A DNA stretch of 64,000 bases, from the NCBI GenBank assembly GCA_932294295.1, contig OW028584.1:25777638-25841637 (forward strand), given 5' to 3'. Shown in pieces: positions 23,191 to 37,200 of this stretch; the stretch's first letter is position 1; each line of letters starts with the position of its first letter. Below the pieces are notes generated by a model. It did no database searches. It was not told the origin of the DNA and worked only from the letters and a program-made list of their open reading frames with translations. The position numbers and the translations under genes are program-made. The DNA comes from Alitta virens. Lineage: Eukaryota > Annelida > Polychaeta > Phyllodocida > Nereididae.

Positions 23191-26100
23191 CTATTGCAAA
23201 GTAAATGTCACCTCACAGAGCCTAGCGCTTTGGAAATTAGAGCTGATGACAATTCCATCGCATTTGTCATACAGGCAATGACAGATGAAGTTGCATGCAG
23301 AGGTTGTATGCAACTTTGCGGAACATGACACAATTCCCCCACATGTCAAACCACATTCCGTTTCTTCTCTTTCCAAGTTGAATCTTTCTACAATCGCGAT
23401 ATGAAGGCCGCATGAATCACAAACAGTTCCAGCCACAGTAACCGTGACAGTTTCTTGGCTTGGGATGTTTATCAATGAAACAAGTGGTGTGGTAGTAGTA
23501 TTCATTGTGATGCAGGTCAAACTTTTTGAGTCTGTCAGTGGTTGCAGGTCAGTCTTTGCATTTGAAGGTGAGTGAACCAAAATTGTTTCTGAAAGATAAA
23601 ATGTGATTAGTTTACAATACACCTTGCTTAAGGTACATGTACAGCTGTACGCGCACCCCTGATCATCCCACAAAACCAGGCACCTGGTTAAGAAGTAACA
23701 TTCAGGATTTTTAACCATTCAATCAATGTCTCTTACCTGGATGCAGAACAAGAAGATAGTCGGATGTCATCTGGTGAACTTTCCTCATCCAAGTTTCATC
23801 GTTTGGGAAAGAAGTGATCCAAAGTTCCCTGCATGTTTCATTCAGAAACTTAACTGTTTCAGAAGCATTCATCTTGCTTTGAAAAAGTTGCCCATTGTAC
23901 TTAACATGGAAGGCAGAAGGCATTGCTAGAAAATGCTGCTGGATTTCTGGCTGAGGAATGATCAAATTAGCTACAGCTGTGCAACCTGAAGTAGAGTGAT
24001 AAAATGATTTTTCAAATACTTATGCATGGACATAAAAAGTAAAAACAATATGGTTTAAGACAAATCAGTGAAGGCAGAATGAAGATGGAATAAAAACACT
24101 AGAGAACATCACATGAGTCTGGTTTAACCATTAATTGTTGGAAAAAAGGGTCTCACAGCCAGTGGTTGTCCTGGATTCAAACTCAGTGAATTTAATGTCG
24201 TTATTTGATGAATTTAAGGCCAATTAGCAATCCAACATTCACATGGTGAAAACATGACACTTAGACTGAGTCCGCGGGACAAGGGTCTGACTGAAATCAG
24301 AGGAGTAACAATCTCGATGGGGGAGCAAGGAATTTGACAGTGTAGGTAATAGTTATATCCCTAATAGGAGGGAGTTAACTAAAAATGTTGTTGGTAATAT
24401 CCAAACACCGAAGGCGGAGAGATATAAGTAACAAAAAATAATTAGTTAACTCCCTCCAATGTAGGATTTAGCTATTTCTTAAAAAAACAGCAGCTGTCAA
24501 GTTTCTTTTAACATGTTTCATATTAGACGAATTGTGTGTGGACGTTTTGTACAACGTCAAAAATTCACGGATTTTGAGAGGACTGAATTTGTACTATAGT
24601 CAACCTTTTCTTAACTTCTACTGGTCAGATCTTCACCAAATTTGGTTTTTAAGTTGCGCTTTTGTATTGCGGTTCTATTGTGCCTGATGGTCTAATATCC
24701 AGCTTGGGAGATTGAATTTATGCAGTTAATAGTTACTGAGAAATTTGTACTCACAATATTGCACATCGCAGTTCTCCCATCTAACATTGGAATTAGTTGT
24801 GTAACACCAAACACCTAAATTGTAATAATCTGGGTTTCGGCAAAAGTTGTTGTTGGTAGTTGTAAGGTAAGAATGTCTGAGAAATAAAGCATAAAAAAAA
24901 GAGGTAACAGTGGAAGAAAAATGTATCATTATAAGCTGCCAACATTAAACACTTTATCATCTCGGAAGTCATAATCAAATTGTTCTTTTAAAATATGAGG
25001 TTTTATTTTGCTGGTTAGTAAATAGTTTTTAGACATCTGTAAGTAACATGTGATACTTACAAATGGGGATGCTGAAGGGACCACTTCTGACAGGGTATGC
25101 CACTTTTGGTTACATTTATCTTCCCAGTGTATTCCAAACCAACAGCTGTAGATTTGCAGGTATCATGGAACTGTGTGCCTGAAATTTAACAATATTTTAA
25201 AGGTGCACTGTCTGTCAAATTTGCACATTAGAATAATGAAGTAAATCAATACTGCCTTCTTGTCTCATATTTTTCACCATTACCTTGGATTTTCTCTCAA
25301 TGAATAATTCATTTTTAAGTAATTAATATCTAATAAAATCATTAATTCACACAAATTAGTGTGCCTTGATTAAAAAAGGTAATTTTCAACTGTTTGGTAG
25401 CATCTTAGAAAATTGCAAATTTGACAGACAGTGATATAATTGTGAGATTGCATTTGGTTCATATATGTTATTCGAATTGTGAATTACATATTTCTAAGTT
25501 ATGGGGACAAACAGCATATTGAGTATGTTCTGAGCATGTGGATCTTTTCAGATGAAAATTAGATGAAATTTCAAGAAAATAGAGCACTGATAAGACTCCA
25601 TATTTCTCTTAATACATGCCAATTTGTATAATACAATAAACTTTCGTTGTGCACCAAAACCAGTTATTTTTTTAGTGGAATTATGACGGAAGTGCACTAA
25701 CCAAAATAATATATTGACATCTTGTCACTATCGTCATGACTGATATTTACTGTAGCTTGCATACATTTTAAAGACAAAATGTCACTCGTAATTGAGTAGT
25801 TATTACGATTGTCATAAAATGAGCCAAATAAGACACATCACTCATCTAGGTAAAGCTAAATAAGACTTATGCTCTTGGGTGGTCTTTTCGACATTCTTTT
25901 AACAAGAGATTATCTGTCTCCGATAAATGTTTGTTTCACTGGTGTCCATCCAAGAATTTGTTTTAAAATCAGCCAAAATATTGTTTGTTCTCAGACTTTG
26001 AATGTATAACCTAAGGATAAAAAATATCTGAAGAGTGTGGCTGCAGTTGAAGTCCATTTTGAATATAGTATGAATAGGGTATGTTCAACTAAAAACATGG

Positions 26101-26919
26101 GCTGCTGCAGCAACATACAAGTAAGGCAGACCCCTTGGGGAGATTTGAGATATTTCATTAAATTTCTCGCACAAGAAACAAAAGTGTAGGTTGATACTCA
26201 GTGACATAGCCTGATATATAATACAACACAACTTTGGAGTTCTGTGATGTTCAGCAAAACATGGATATTTTTTTTAATTCATCTTTCAGTGAGGCAGTAT
26301 TTTTGTGACCTTACAATTGTCCAAATACAACCAAATTGACTAGTTTATTTGTCTTGATTCGCGCTATTTTCTGATTGATTAGTGAATAACCATCAGGTCA
26401 CCAAGCTGCTTGCTTAATTGCATTTAAAAACCTTTCATATTCATTGCAATTACATGTATACTGAAATCTTCTGAGCTAAATTTTTTCATTGCAAAAATTC
26501 GAGAAATTAACCTATGCCTTCTAAGCTCAACTAAAGGGCAAGGCATGGATCTACAAAAATGGTATTGACACCAAATGACAGAAACTATCCAGTTCTAGAA
26601 GTGAGTGAAACAAAATAAAGTATAGATCTGTGACTTGTGGTTGCTGAGATGGTTTTGACAATGTACAAAATTAGGTATAAACAATTAGCGATTCAAGCCA
26701 TACGAGTTACAGACTCACAGTATCTGCCTTTACCCAATTTAGCCAGTAAAAACAGTAAAATCTAAAACAAAATGTCTGTTTTATTTTTACCAATTTTTTT
26801 ACCAATAACTGTTGAGACATGCATATAAATGTGTATATAAATAATTTGTTTTTCAATATGCACTTACCTGAGTATTGCAAACTAAGAGATACTATGAGAA
26901 ACAAGAATATTCCCTGCAT
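23191..26919 (-). CDS. Secreted kringle protein, copy A (five exons)
   Basis: Exons: 26,868-26,919; 25,061-25,178; 24,755-24,876; 23,737-23,985; 23,191-23,588. All have GT-AG junctions and matching phases, giving 312 residues. Exon 1 is a signal peptide (MQGIFLFLIVSLSLQ). Exons 2-3 encode one kringle: CKSTAVGLEYTGKI, then SGIPCQKWSLQHPH, then FCRNPDYYNLGVWCY and RWENCDVQYC. Exon 4 encodes an unrecognised 83-residue region with LWITSFPNDETWMRKV. Exon 5 encodes a cysteine-rich C-terminus (VCDSCGLHI, ECGLTCGG, CHCLYDKCDG). No transmembrane segment follows, so it is probably secreted. Kringles usually bind proteins or ligands, and no protease domain is present. Two paralogues lie downstream in the array. 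The tail domain is unknown to me. Confidence 0.85.
24367..24457. repeat. Foldback in the kringle intron (unit A)
   Basis: GGAGGGAGTTAACT at the left end is matched by AGTTAACTCCCTCC at the right end, about 60 bp apart. The copy in unit B is at 35,473-35,573. It resembles a small MITE, but it was duplicated with the unit. Confidence 0.65.
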
Positions 26920-26999
26920 TGTGGTTGAAGAGTTCAGCTCGAAATGTCACAAAATTTACTAGACCAACAAAATCATAATTTTATTACTAGAAGAAATAT

Positions 27000-27706
27000 T
27001 GACTATGTGCGGTGAGCATTGTAGGCTTAATGGCATTACTTTGTGTTATTGGTTACTTAAAATCCATACACCACCATGGAAATGTTTTATTGATTCACTA
27101 TAATTTTCATTAGGTAGGTCATATTGTTGCTTTATCTGTTAATTCATAAATGTGAACGCGTACTCTTAAAGATAGGCCATTAAAAATTGACATGAAGATT
27201 TGAGGTATTGGGAGAAGGGAAGCAGTTTTGGCACCATCCAATTTTGTAACTTAAATGTGTGAAAAATAGAGAAGAATAATCAAATAACATTTGACAGTAA
27301 AATTCAATAAGGAAAAACAGGCATCTATTTGCCTTCTTGACACAAATTCAATGTTATATTTAACTATGATTAATATTTCCATTTACAGAAATTTGCACTC
27401 CAGAATCTGCAGCCCTTTTCAACCTTTCACTTGGATTTTAAGGTCAAATTTTAGGTGCCAAATTGAAGAAACCCCACTGGATTTTAATGAAATATGTGAT
27501 ATTTTAAACTTTTTATGTATATCATCATTTAACTTTTATAATACGTTTTTATACCCACTTGAATCTTAACTATTACCTCATGTAAATATATTGTATATAC
27601 TAAGTATATAATTATGTACCTCTAAGATATAAAATCTATTATTATTTGGTATTACGATATTATTAGTATATATTTGACTAATCGATTTCATGTAAGTAGG
27701 TAAGTT

Positions 27707-27742
<36 letters not shown>

Positions 27743-28094
27743 GGTGAATAAGTAAGTAAGTAAGTAAGTAATAATGATTTTTATTAGACCACAATATTCA
27801 TACATGTGTTCTTCAAACATTCTGTTTTTAGAGATAATATAGTGTAGAAGCATCCTGTCATCACGTCAGACAAAATTATGTTACAAGGTCATATGTCAAG
27901 GTTGCAGTCTATTGTGTCTTTAATGGGTCCTACTTAACCTATAGAGATGAGATTAAGATATTCTATAAGTTATCATTTTGTGAATTTTACATACCAGGGT
28001 AAAAAACACAGAAACAAACAAAAATATGTAAGTTTCACTCTATTAGTACTCAATTTACAGCAGGTTTCATAGAGTTGGAAACTAAACTCCAGAG
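27000..28094. other. Spacer downstream of unit A signal exon
   Basis: No gene recognised. It contains a TAAG microsatellite at 27,688-27,775 and matches the spacer near 38.9-39.6 kb. Confidence 0.5.
27688..27775 (+). repeat. (TAAG)n microsatellite
   Basis: TAAG array; an expanded version occupies the same position in unit B (39,352-39,530). Confidence 0.9.
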
Positions 28095-28166
28095 GACGTC
28101 ACGTTAATCCAGGACTCCCATTGGGAGTCTGCTTAGCCAATGAGAGTCCTAGATTCACGTCACGTC
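28095..28166. repeat. 72-bp palindrome with CCAAT boxes (unit A)
   Basis: Degraded copy of the palindrome at 39,620-39,691. It keeps both CCAAT/ATTGG cores, but the E-box arms are mutated. Confidence 0.6.
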
Positions 28167-28358
28167 ATCAGGAGTTTGTAGGTTCTTCTCCATATGCACT
28201 TCTCTCCATCTATAGGAACATGGAATAAATAAAAATCTGACATTCATAGCCATGAATCATTAATGATGTGAGATTTATAGGAGTAAAACAAATGTTATTG
28301 CATCAGACGAATATCAATTCACCTCTCCATGCAATGGACATTATACAATAGTGGCGAG

Positions 28359-28446
28359 TGCAATATGTGTCTTTATGGATCCCAGACAACTGATATTCGC
28401 CTCGTGCATAATCAGTGGTTGAGGTTCCATAAAAACACATATTGCA
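28359..28446. repeat. Foldback, unit A copy
   Basis: Arms run from TGCAATATGTGTCTTTATGG to ACACATATTGCA. It is the counterpart of 39,875-39,962. Confidence 0.6.
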
Positions 28447-29640
28447 CGAGACAATGTGCAGTAATTGTTATATTATATGGCCTTTCATATTTCACAAGAA
28501 AAGGGCTGGCTATCAACTGTAATTTGCAATGAAACATATAAATTGTTTTAATGAAAGAGGTTGTTTATCTAATAGACACGCTAAGAGTGTAATTGTCCTT
28601 TATACACTTAAGTACCAAGGATTTCGGCTAGCAATATGTCATCTTGACATTAATCAAACTTAATTGCAACACAATTTATATCTTGCACTGAAAACCAGAC
28701 ATTGTAATTCATAAGGAGCAAAAACACAACACTGTCAGTTAAGCATGCATGGTTCGATGCTCAAAACTGACAACATGCATGATTGTAATAACTTATCCAT
28801 TATATACACTAATGGATTGATATGTGATCAATTTCTGAACAACTAGAAAAGATGCGAAAACAAATTATCTCTTATTCTGCTAATTTTACTGATTTACTTT
28901 TTTCATAGATAGACCAGTTTCTGACAAAAATAACGTTTCAACAAAATGCTTCTATTCAGTGTTAGAACAGAATTAAGCACTCCATATCACATTGTTGCAA
29001 TGCCATCCAAATATTGCAAAGCCATTTTGTTGAATAGCAGCTTCCTATGGTCTAGCAAACTGTAGCTAAAATCGATGAACTATTTTAAAATAAAATCGTA
29101 AAAGCACCAGGTCACAAAGTGCACATATTTCATGCTGTGGCAAGAATGGGGATTTTTAGAAAAATATTAAACTGAAAATAAAATTCAATATTTTACGACA
29201 ATTTTCAGAAATATACAGGGACACACCATATTTAAATAAAAATTCAAGTTGTATGACTGCGACCGTTAACTGCAAAGCTATAAAATACTTTTTGCAATAG
29301 TTTGACAACTCTTGGTACCATTGCCATAAGTTTGAATAATGTCACTTAGTCTAGCTATACTTCTATTGATTCACTTTACTTGGTTTTCACATGCATCATA
29401 AATTGGCTTGTATACCTGAAGTACACATTTACTGATCCCACACAGTTTTGTCAAGTTGAAACTAAATTGTTGGTGCTCATGCATAATATTGGCAGTTTTT
29501 AATAAGGCTGTATTCACTGCATGATACCAGATTTATCACAAAAGACATCAATAATTTAGACTCATACACGTGGTCATACTTGCATATAATGCAATAAGCT
29601 GAAGTAATTTGTCAGGAAGTTTTCCAGGCAAAGTCTAATA

Positions 29641-30625
29641 TTTGAATCGCAATGTCAACTTATTTTTAACCCTCAGCGAACAAATTACGTTGATGATTCT
29701 AGCAAATTGAACACTCCTTATTGTGCACAAAATCTTTGAAACAGAACAGTTAAATGGCAGGAAAATGATAGACAATACTTTTTATGCTCACTTGGCTTAA
29801 CTCTGAACAGAATGGATTGCTGTAAATACAGAGTTCCTGCAGGCTTTACCTTCATAAGAAGTGAGATATTTGTAAGACATTATAATACCACTAATATAGT
29901 AATATACACCATTATTTTTATCTTCATCGTCCAAAGAACATCAGGGTATTAGCTACTAAGCAATAAAATAAACACAGTTCTTGTGTATTTAAAGAAAGTT
30001 CATAATTTCTATTCATTCATGTTTACCAAACCGTCTGAATATTACAATGTGGATGTTAATATCCAAATATATTTGCATCAAAATAAGATAATGTAAGACT
30101 TAGTGGACAAAAGTAAGACTTAATACAGGCATTACTTTTTGCAAAAATAAAGGAAGACTTTATCAGACTTTGTAAAAACCCACGATAACACTATCATTTC
30201 ACACTTAACAGAATATAATAAACAAACAAAGAAATTCAAGAGTTAAAAAAATAGAACAACTTGGACCCTAATTAGTATTGCGTAACAGGTTATGTAGGCC
30301 AAGTGGCAATTGTTTCAGTTTATCTCACACACTATATAAACACTCCAGAAATAATATTTTTCAACTATTGTTTTTGTGTAAAACATAGCTGAGAAATGTC
30401 AGTGTGGCTATTACAAGGCACCACTAGGCCATATAGAGTGTTACTGTATAAAATTTCTTTAGGGGTAAGTGCATTAGTGTTAGAGTTCAGCTCTAGAAAC
30501 AAATGTGTTAGAGTTCTGCTCTGGAAATTAAAGTATAACGCCCACCCTCCTGCCTGTCTGATGAACAATTAACCATTTTAATGATGTGCTGCTGGTACTT
30601 CTATAATGATTGAAATTATTAATGA
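29641..30625. other. Intergenic part of the duplicated spacer
   Basis: No gene recognised. The right part is repeated in reverse at 46.2-46.9 kb. Confidence 0.5.
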
Positions 30626-30828
30626 TTATAATGAAATATGCACAGCCATAATTTTTCCAAAACCAATAATTTTACCATTAACTTGATAAGCTTGACAGTT
30701 ATGGCAATTCTTTGCACATGAAACTTGAATATGATACCAATAAATGGAATTACTATTGTTGAATATTATGTTGCCGTAGTTATCTCGTACCTCCAGGGGT
30801 TCCAGCTGTCTAACTGGACTTTTGAAAA
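30626..30828 (-). pseudogene. Exon-like relic resembling the last kringle-gene exon
   Basis: A good acceptor (TTTCTGTTTCAG) precedes a frame of about 67 codons containing WYHIQVSCAKNCHNCQAYQV and ending in a stop. Its CxxxCxxC spacing and its position at a minus-strand 3' end recall exon 5 of the kringle genes (VCDSCGLHI). It could be the remains of an older fourth paralogue. An inverted copy is at 44,524-44,726. No kringle exon accompanies it. Confidence 0.4.
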
Positions 30829-30975
30829 CTGAAACAGAAATTGTCATGTCAACCTAGGAATTCTATTAGCCATGCAGATATATTTTAATGGCTTTCTTAG
30901 GATGGTTTAATTTAAGACATTAATTCCATAATTATGATAACTTGTATCTGTCATTTAATGCCAATGTTTTCTTAG

Positions 30976-31215
30976 TTATGCCATACAGTTCAGTAAGATT
31001 GGGATTATTCCTTGGTTACAAGGTGTCCATGGCACTAGTTGCAACGCAGTAAGCACCATGCACGAGATGGCGCTGTTTATCAACTCCAGATTTCTCTTCT
31101 GTACTTCAGTGGGATTACCTTTAAATACAATTTTCTGAGATTCTTCTGCTGCCGGGGTAGCCGGAAAAAGGTCCAAATATATCAAAGATGGTGGAACTTC
31201 ATCATGAGGCTGCAT
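30976..31215 (-). pseudogene. Exon-like relic (possible kringle exon-4 relative)
   Basis: The minus-strand frame contains KIVFKGNPTEVQKRNLELIN. Its pattern vaguely follows exon 4 of the kringle genes (LFQSKMNASETVKFLNE). The start has no exon-like context, and the inverted copy near 44.2 kb has lost the frame. Assignment is weak. Confidence 0.3.
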
Positions 31216-31674
31216 GCGAGGGGTTGTCTCACCTACCTAGGTCAAAACGTGGACTTCAGAATTACATATTGCCACTTTTGAATTGAAAAGGTGCCCCAAT
31301 ACTGTAATGGCGGTATACTGTAAAAAATTTTGAGCGAGATAACAAATATATGGAGCTGAACCAGCAAGTGATGTACAATTGCGTTATGAAAGCTTAAAAG
31401 TTTAGATCAACAGACATCTCTTCAGTTTTGTCTTAAAACAACTCAAATGGCTGTGTTATATCAGATATGTTTGATAAAAAAAAGTATATCTGATGTTGCT
31501 CATATGAATAATTTTGATTAATTAATAAATAGCTTTTTGTTGTGATAGCTTTTAGCTCAAGTACATAACCTGTCTCCACTTGAAGTTTTAAATTATCTAT
31601 TAATTCGAAACAAGCATTGCATTTTTGAGTCAGACTAGCATGAGTAGTAAAGATATTTTCACTGACCAGTGCCT

Positions 31675-32335
31675 TTGTGTAATGGTGATCGGGCTAGCTT
31701 CCTATGTCAGAGGACTTAGGTTCTATTACAGGAGGGGACATTCTCCACTTCATTTTGGCATAATGCAGTTGAAGTGTTATGTTTGATTTAAGATTAATTA
31801 TGACAGCTTGAAGTAATCATTTGTAGTAGTTCAATACTGCTGAGCAGGTTCAGATAGTTCATGTACAGAGCAATGAGCAAGGGCTGGAAAGCTCAGTGAG
31901 TTAAACACCTGCCTTTCGATGCAGAGGTTGTGGGTACAAGTCCTTTGAAGGAGAGGGAGGGGGGTGAGTTTTATGAGATAATGATAACTATCAAAAGCAT
32001 TCATTCACACTGAGTGACATCCTGTATTTGGGACTTTATTTATTAACACCAAATGGAATTCAGAGTTAGTTATGAAAAATTGTTTAATTAATGTAAGTTG
32101 TCAGGCTGACCAGGTGAATATAGGCCCAGGTTCAACACAAGAGGGCACCACTTGAAAAGGGGCAGCTTTGCTATCATTATATGTTTCCATCATCATACCG
32201 AGACAAGTCATCATAAAACCCATATGGCTAGGATAGGTGGCAAAGTAGGTGATAGGAGTTTACGGTAGGTTGTAAGACCGGTAGGGTACTAGGTAGGTAG
32301 GTTGTAGGTTCAAAACCCACTGGAGCCATGCATCA
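31675..32335 (+). repeat. Three consecutive tRNA-like segments
   Basis: Segments at about 31,675-31,740, 31,880-31,945 and 32,236-32,335 each end in a B-box-like sequence (AGGTTCTATTAC, GGGTACAAGTCC, AGGTTCAAAACCC). They are probably SINE heads. All three recur inverted at 43.06-43.68 kb. Confidence 0.45.
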
Positions 32336-32500
32336 AGCTTAAATGAGAGAAAGTCTAGGACAATTTTTAGTACACTTTTTATTATTTGATAACAGTGTAT
32401 TTGAAACACATTGATTACCACATCTTTAGTAATTTAGTTAAAATTTATAATTCCTCTGTTGTGTCACAGTTAACAGTTTCAACCTGCAGACACAAGTTAT

Positions 32501-34294
32501 TTGAGACTAATATTGTGAAATTATAACTTGAATTATTAAGCCAAGTTATTATGAAATTTTAGGGTTACCAAAATTCAATTTAATTTGATCAACCATCTCA
32601 CTCACTTGAGCTATATCAGTTTGCCATTACAGCGTACAACTTAACCATTCGTTTTGAAATGTTGTTCCTGTCTGGAAAATATTATATATTGTTAAGTATG
32701 TAAATAGATGCAATAACAACGAGTTTAAATGCTTTACTAGATGTTAATCTATACCTGTAAGATTATTCAACAAGGTTTCATTCCACTAGGTGCACTTGTT
32801 TCGAGATATAGTCTACAACCATTGTTTTTAAATCTGAATTTTGCAGAGTTGTTGCCAAAACGTTGTTGCCCAAAAGTCAATTATCCCTCATTATGTATGA
32901 GATGTATTTTTGCCTGGCCATACAGCTATTTTCTTTTAAGCATCAACACTCTCACTTTGAAAGAGTTTCACAAAACCTCAGATGAAAAGTTTGATAAGGG
33001 CAAATGGGGTTATAAAGCTATTAACCGATTTCTATCCCCCACACTACCTAATAAGTTTGGTCTAGATTTTGTAATGATCTGATTTACACCTTTACCCCAA
33101 TTTATACCAACATGCAATAAAATTTTAATAAATATACGTATATATTTATGAAAACGTAATACAATGTATCTTTCAGTGGATTTTGGGTATATTCTCCTTC
33201 ATGATTTTGATATATCTACTTTAAATATAATTCAATTCCAAAACAGTATATTGAGAGTAATTAAGTGTGACCCCAGTGGAGTAAAGTTAATGATTTTACA
33301 ACTCTTGTCTGTTGCTTTTATCAAACATTTCATCGGATGGGTTTTATAAACTTTTCGGAAGATAGAAGTGTTGTTGCTTAAACGATAATAGCTGTAATGA
33401 AACCCTTCGCAACAGACTAATCAGCCGCACAATTTTTACTTCCAAAATCACTAAAATCCCTCACATAAATTACTGTAATGACCCAGTACAAACATGAGTT
33501 GAAATGACACTGACCTTCACCTTAGATTTCCACAATATCAATATCATCTAAAATGCCAAAGTTATACCTTATGTCTGTCTACCTGCTGTGAGCCATGATT
33601 TTTTTATGGCGCAGTATTTCTTACAAATTTCCCAAAACATTTAACAGTTTAGACATAAATATAAGAAAAAAAATTGATACCCATAGTTGTCATGGATTCA
33701 AAAATTGTGTGAAAAAGAAAACATTGGAATGTTATACTGATAATTGTTACTTGCTTCATTGTTTTGTCAAAATAATTATTCTTTTGATTTTTTCCTCAGC
33801 ATCCCGACCATTGGTTCCCATTTGTCTTCAATGATATTTAAAGTACTCCACAACTGTAACTCTCTTTTATACGTTAAACAGATTGGTGTTGTTAATTTTC
33901 TTTCCAAAAACCACTGTTTGTGTTTCACTCCAATGACTCCATATATTTAGTATACAACTGTGCATAAGACATTTGTGTGGCCTCTCAGTAGCGATGCACA
34001 TCAACATATTAGTGACGTCACCCAGCTCTACTCAACAATAACAACAATACATGTTATGATTAGGTACTACGAGCAAAATAAATGAATTGAATAAAATTAT
34101 GGTTTCTAATTTGCCAATAATTTCTACTTGATATATTTTCCACCACAGCCATCTTCAAATAACACCCCTTAACTTTGTTTACCCATTATTCTGTGATACT
34201 TTTTATGATTTATTTTTTGTATTTTCTTCAAAAGTTTAAATGACAGTGCATGGCAAAATGAATTTCAGGTTCTATGGTGACAGATTCATGTGGT
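32501..34294. other. Intergenic stretch left of kringle gene B
   Basis: No gene recognised. The part from about 33,915 on is repeated at 46,918. The part before that is absent from the third unit. The 113-codon plus-strand frame at 32,741 has no domain or splice support. Confidence 0.45.
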
Positions 34295-37200
34295 CTATTG
34301 CACAGTAAATGTCACCTCACAGAGACTAGCACTTTGGAAATTAGAGCTAATGACAATTCCATCGCATTTGTCATACAGGCAAAGACAGATGAAGCTGCAT
34401 GCAGAGGTTGTATGCAACTTTGCGGAACATGACATAATTCCCCCACATGTCAAACCACATTCCGTTTCTTCTCTTTCCAAGTTGAATCTTTCTGCAATCA
34501 CGATATGAAGGCCGCATGAATCACAAACAGTTCCAGCCACAGTAACCGTGACAGTTTCTTGGCTTGGGATGTTTATCAATGAAAAAAGTGGTGTGGTAGT
34601 GGTATTCATTGTGATGCAGGTCAAAAGGTTGAAGTCTGTCAGTGGTTGCAGGTCAGTCTTTGCATTTGAAGGTGAGTGACCCAAAATTGTTTCTGAAAGA
34701 CATTATGTGATCACTTTACAATACACCTTGCTTGAGGTACATGTACAGCTGTACATGCACCCCTGATCATCCCACAAAACCAGGCACCTGGTTAAGAAGT
34801 AACATCCAGGATTTTTAACCATTCAATCTGTGTCTCTTACCTGGATGCAGAACAAGAAGATAGTCGGATGTCATCTGGTGAACTTTCCTCATCCAAGTTT
34901 CATCATTTGGGAAAGAAGTGATCCAAAGTTCCCTGCATGTTTCATTCAGAAACTTAATCATTTCAGAAGCATTCATCTTGCTTTGAAAAAGTTGCCCATT
35001 GTACTTAACATGGAAGGCAGAAGGCACTGCTAAAAAATGCTGCTGGATTTCTGGCTGAGGAATGATCAAATTAGCTACAGCTGTGCAACCTGGAATAGAG
35101 TGATAAAATGATTTTTCAAATACTTGTGCATGCACATAAAAAGTAAAAACAATATGGTTTAAGGCAAATCAATGAAGGCTGAATGAAGATGGAAAAAAAA
35201 ACACTGGAGAACGTCACATGAGTCTGGTTTAACCATTAATTGTTTGCCAAAAAGGGTCTCACAGCCAGTGGTTGTCCTGGATTCAAACTCAGTGAATTTA
35301 ATGTCGTTATTTGATGAATTTAAGGCCAATTAGCAATCCAACATTCACATGGTGAAAACATGACACTTAGACTGAGTCCGCGGGACAAGGGTCTGACTGA
35401 AATCAGAGGAGTAACAATCTCGGTGGGGGAGCAAGGAATTTGATAGTGTAGGTAATAGTTATATCCCTAATAGGAGGGAGTTAACTAAAAACGTTGTTGG
35501 TTATATCCAAACACCGAAGGCGGAGAGATATAAGTAACAAAAAATAATAAGTTAACTCCCTCCAATGTAGGATTTAGCTAACTTATACTCCATTAGGCAT
35601 ATTTACTAATTTGTTAATTTTTCTATTTTGCTTTACTGCCTTTAGTATGCAAGACAAGTTCAGTTTGCACTCAAGAGGGAGTAAACTAACATTTTCGTTG
35701 GTTATATCCCTCTCAAAAGAATAGGAAAACAGTGTAAGTGGAGTATAAATAAGTTTACATTTGCAATCATGGCAGCGCTTAGCAATTTAGCATACAATAC
35801 GACCAAGGCTACTAGTTTGGTCAAGAAAAGCTTTTACTTCCCCTGTGCAACTGCCTCTCATGAGGAAAGAATTGTATTAAAGGTCTTTTGTGCCCAGTTC
35901 AATTTCCTTATGGAATGACCTTGATTTGTCTTTGCAGTCAAGCCCAAGTTTATGCGACCTTTAAGCAGAAATTAAAAATAACTTCTTTATTAGAACCTTT
36001 ACTTCTGCCTTTGCGATTACTCCGAAAGGCAGAAGTTATGTTGGTACAGCTTCGGCTTGGTTTCTCAGATCTTATCTGTGAAAGGGTGTATTAATTAAGA
36101 AATTTGTACTCACAATATTGCACATCACAGTTCTCCCATCTGACACTGGAATTAGTTGTGTAACACCAAACACCTAAATTGTAATAATCTGGGTTTCGGC
36201 AAAAGTTGTCATTGGTTGTAAGGTGATGATGTCTGATAAATGAAGCATTTAAAATATGAGGTAACAAGGAAGAAAAAGTATCATTATAAGCGGCCAACAT
36301 TAAACACTTTATCATCTCGGAAATCATCATCAAATTGTTCTTTTAAAAAATGACAGATTTGAGGCTTTTTTTTTTCTGCTGGTTAGTTAATAGTTTTTAT
36401 ACATCTGTAAGTAACATTAGTTATCATCAGCATCTGCTTTTACTTGGTGATACTTACGAATGGGGATGCTGAAGGGACCACTTCTGACAGGGTATGCCAC
36501 TTTTTGTTACATTTATCTTCCCAGTGTATTCCAAACCAACAGCTGTAGATTTGCAGGTATCATGGAACTGCGCACCTGAAATTTAACGATATTTTAAGAT
36601 TTTCATGATTATATTAGATATATATATTATAATCTCACCAATGAGCAAATGTATTGAATCTAATAGTGAAATTATCTTAAATTTGAGTTAAATTAGATAT
36701 ATAATTGTGAGATTACATTTGTTTCATATATGTTAAAAATAAGAATAATTTTTATTTACACTTCAGTGTAGATTGAAAATAAATAAATAAAAAATTTGTA
36801 TTGGTTGCTGAAGAACAGATAATTATTTTGAGCTATCGAAATGTATGTCGCATCATTTGAATTTTGAATTACATATTTCTAAGTTATGGGGACAAACAGC
36901 ATATTGAGTATGTTCTGAGCCTGTGGATCTTTTCGGATGAAAACTAAACGAAATTTCAAGAAAATAGAGCACTGATAAGACTCCATATTTCTCTTAATAC
37001 ATGCCAATTTGTATAATACAATGAACTTTCATTGTGCACCAAACCAGTTATTTTTTTAGTGGAATTATGATGCAAGTGCACCAACCGAAATAATATATTG
37101 ACATCTTGTCACTATCGCCATGACTGATATTTACTGTAGCTTAGATCTGTGACTTGTGGTTGCTGAGATGGTTTTGACATTGTACGAAATTAGTATAAAC

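Larger units (their letters stand above)
28080..29640 (+). repeat. Segmental duplication block a (unit A-B spacer)
   Basis: Sequence follows 39,605-40,617 and then 42,274-42,892 base by base with few differences. The Tc1 element is absent here: the site near 28,907 reads TTTCATAGATAG. Confidence 0.85.
29935..32500 (+). repeat. Segmental duplication block b
   Basis: This block is present in inverted orientation at 42,893-46,917, there enlarged by a foldback insertion. It contains two exon-like relics and three tRNA-like segments. Confidence 0.8.

Noticed and set aside
32741..33082. 113-codon plus-strand frame in the spacer
   Set aside because: No domain, no splice context, and the stretch is missing from the third unit.
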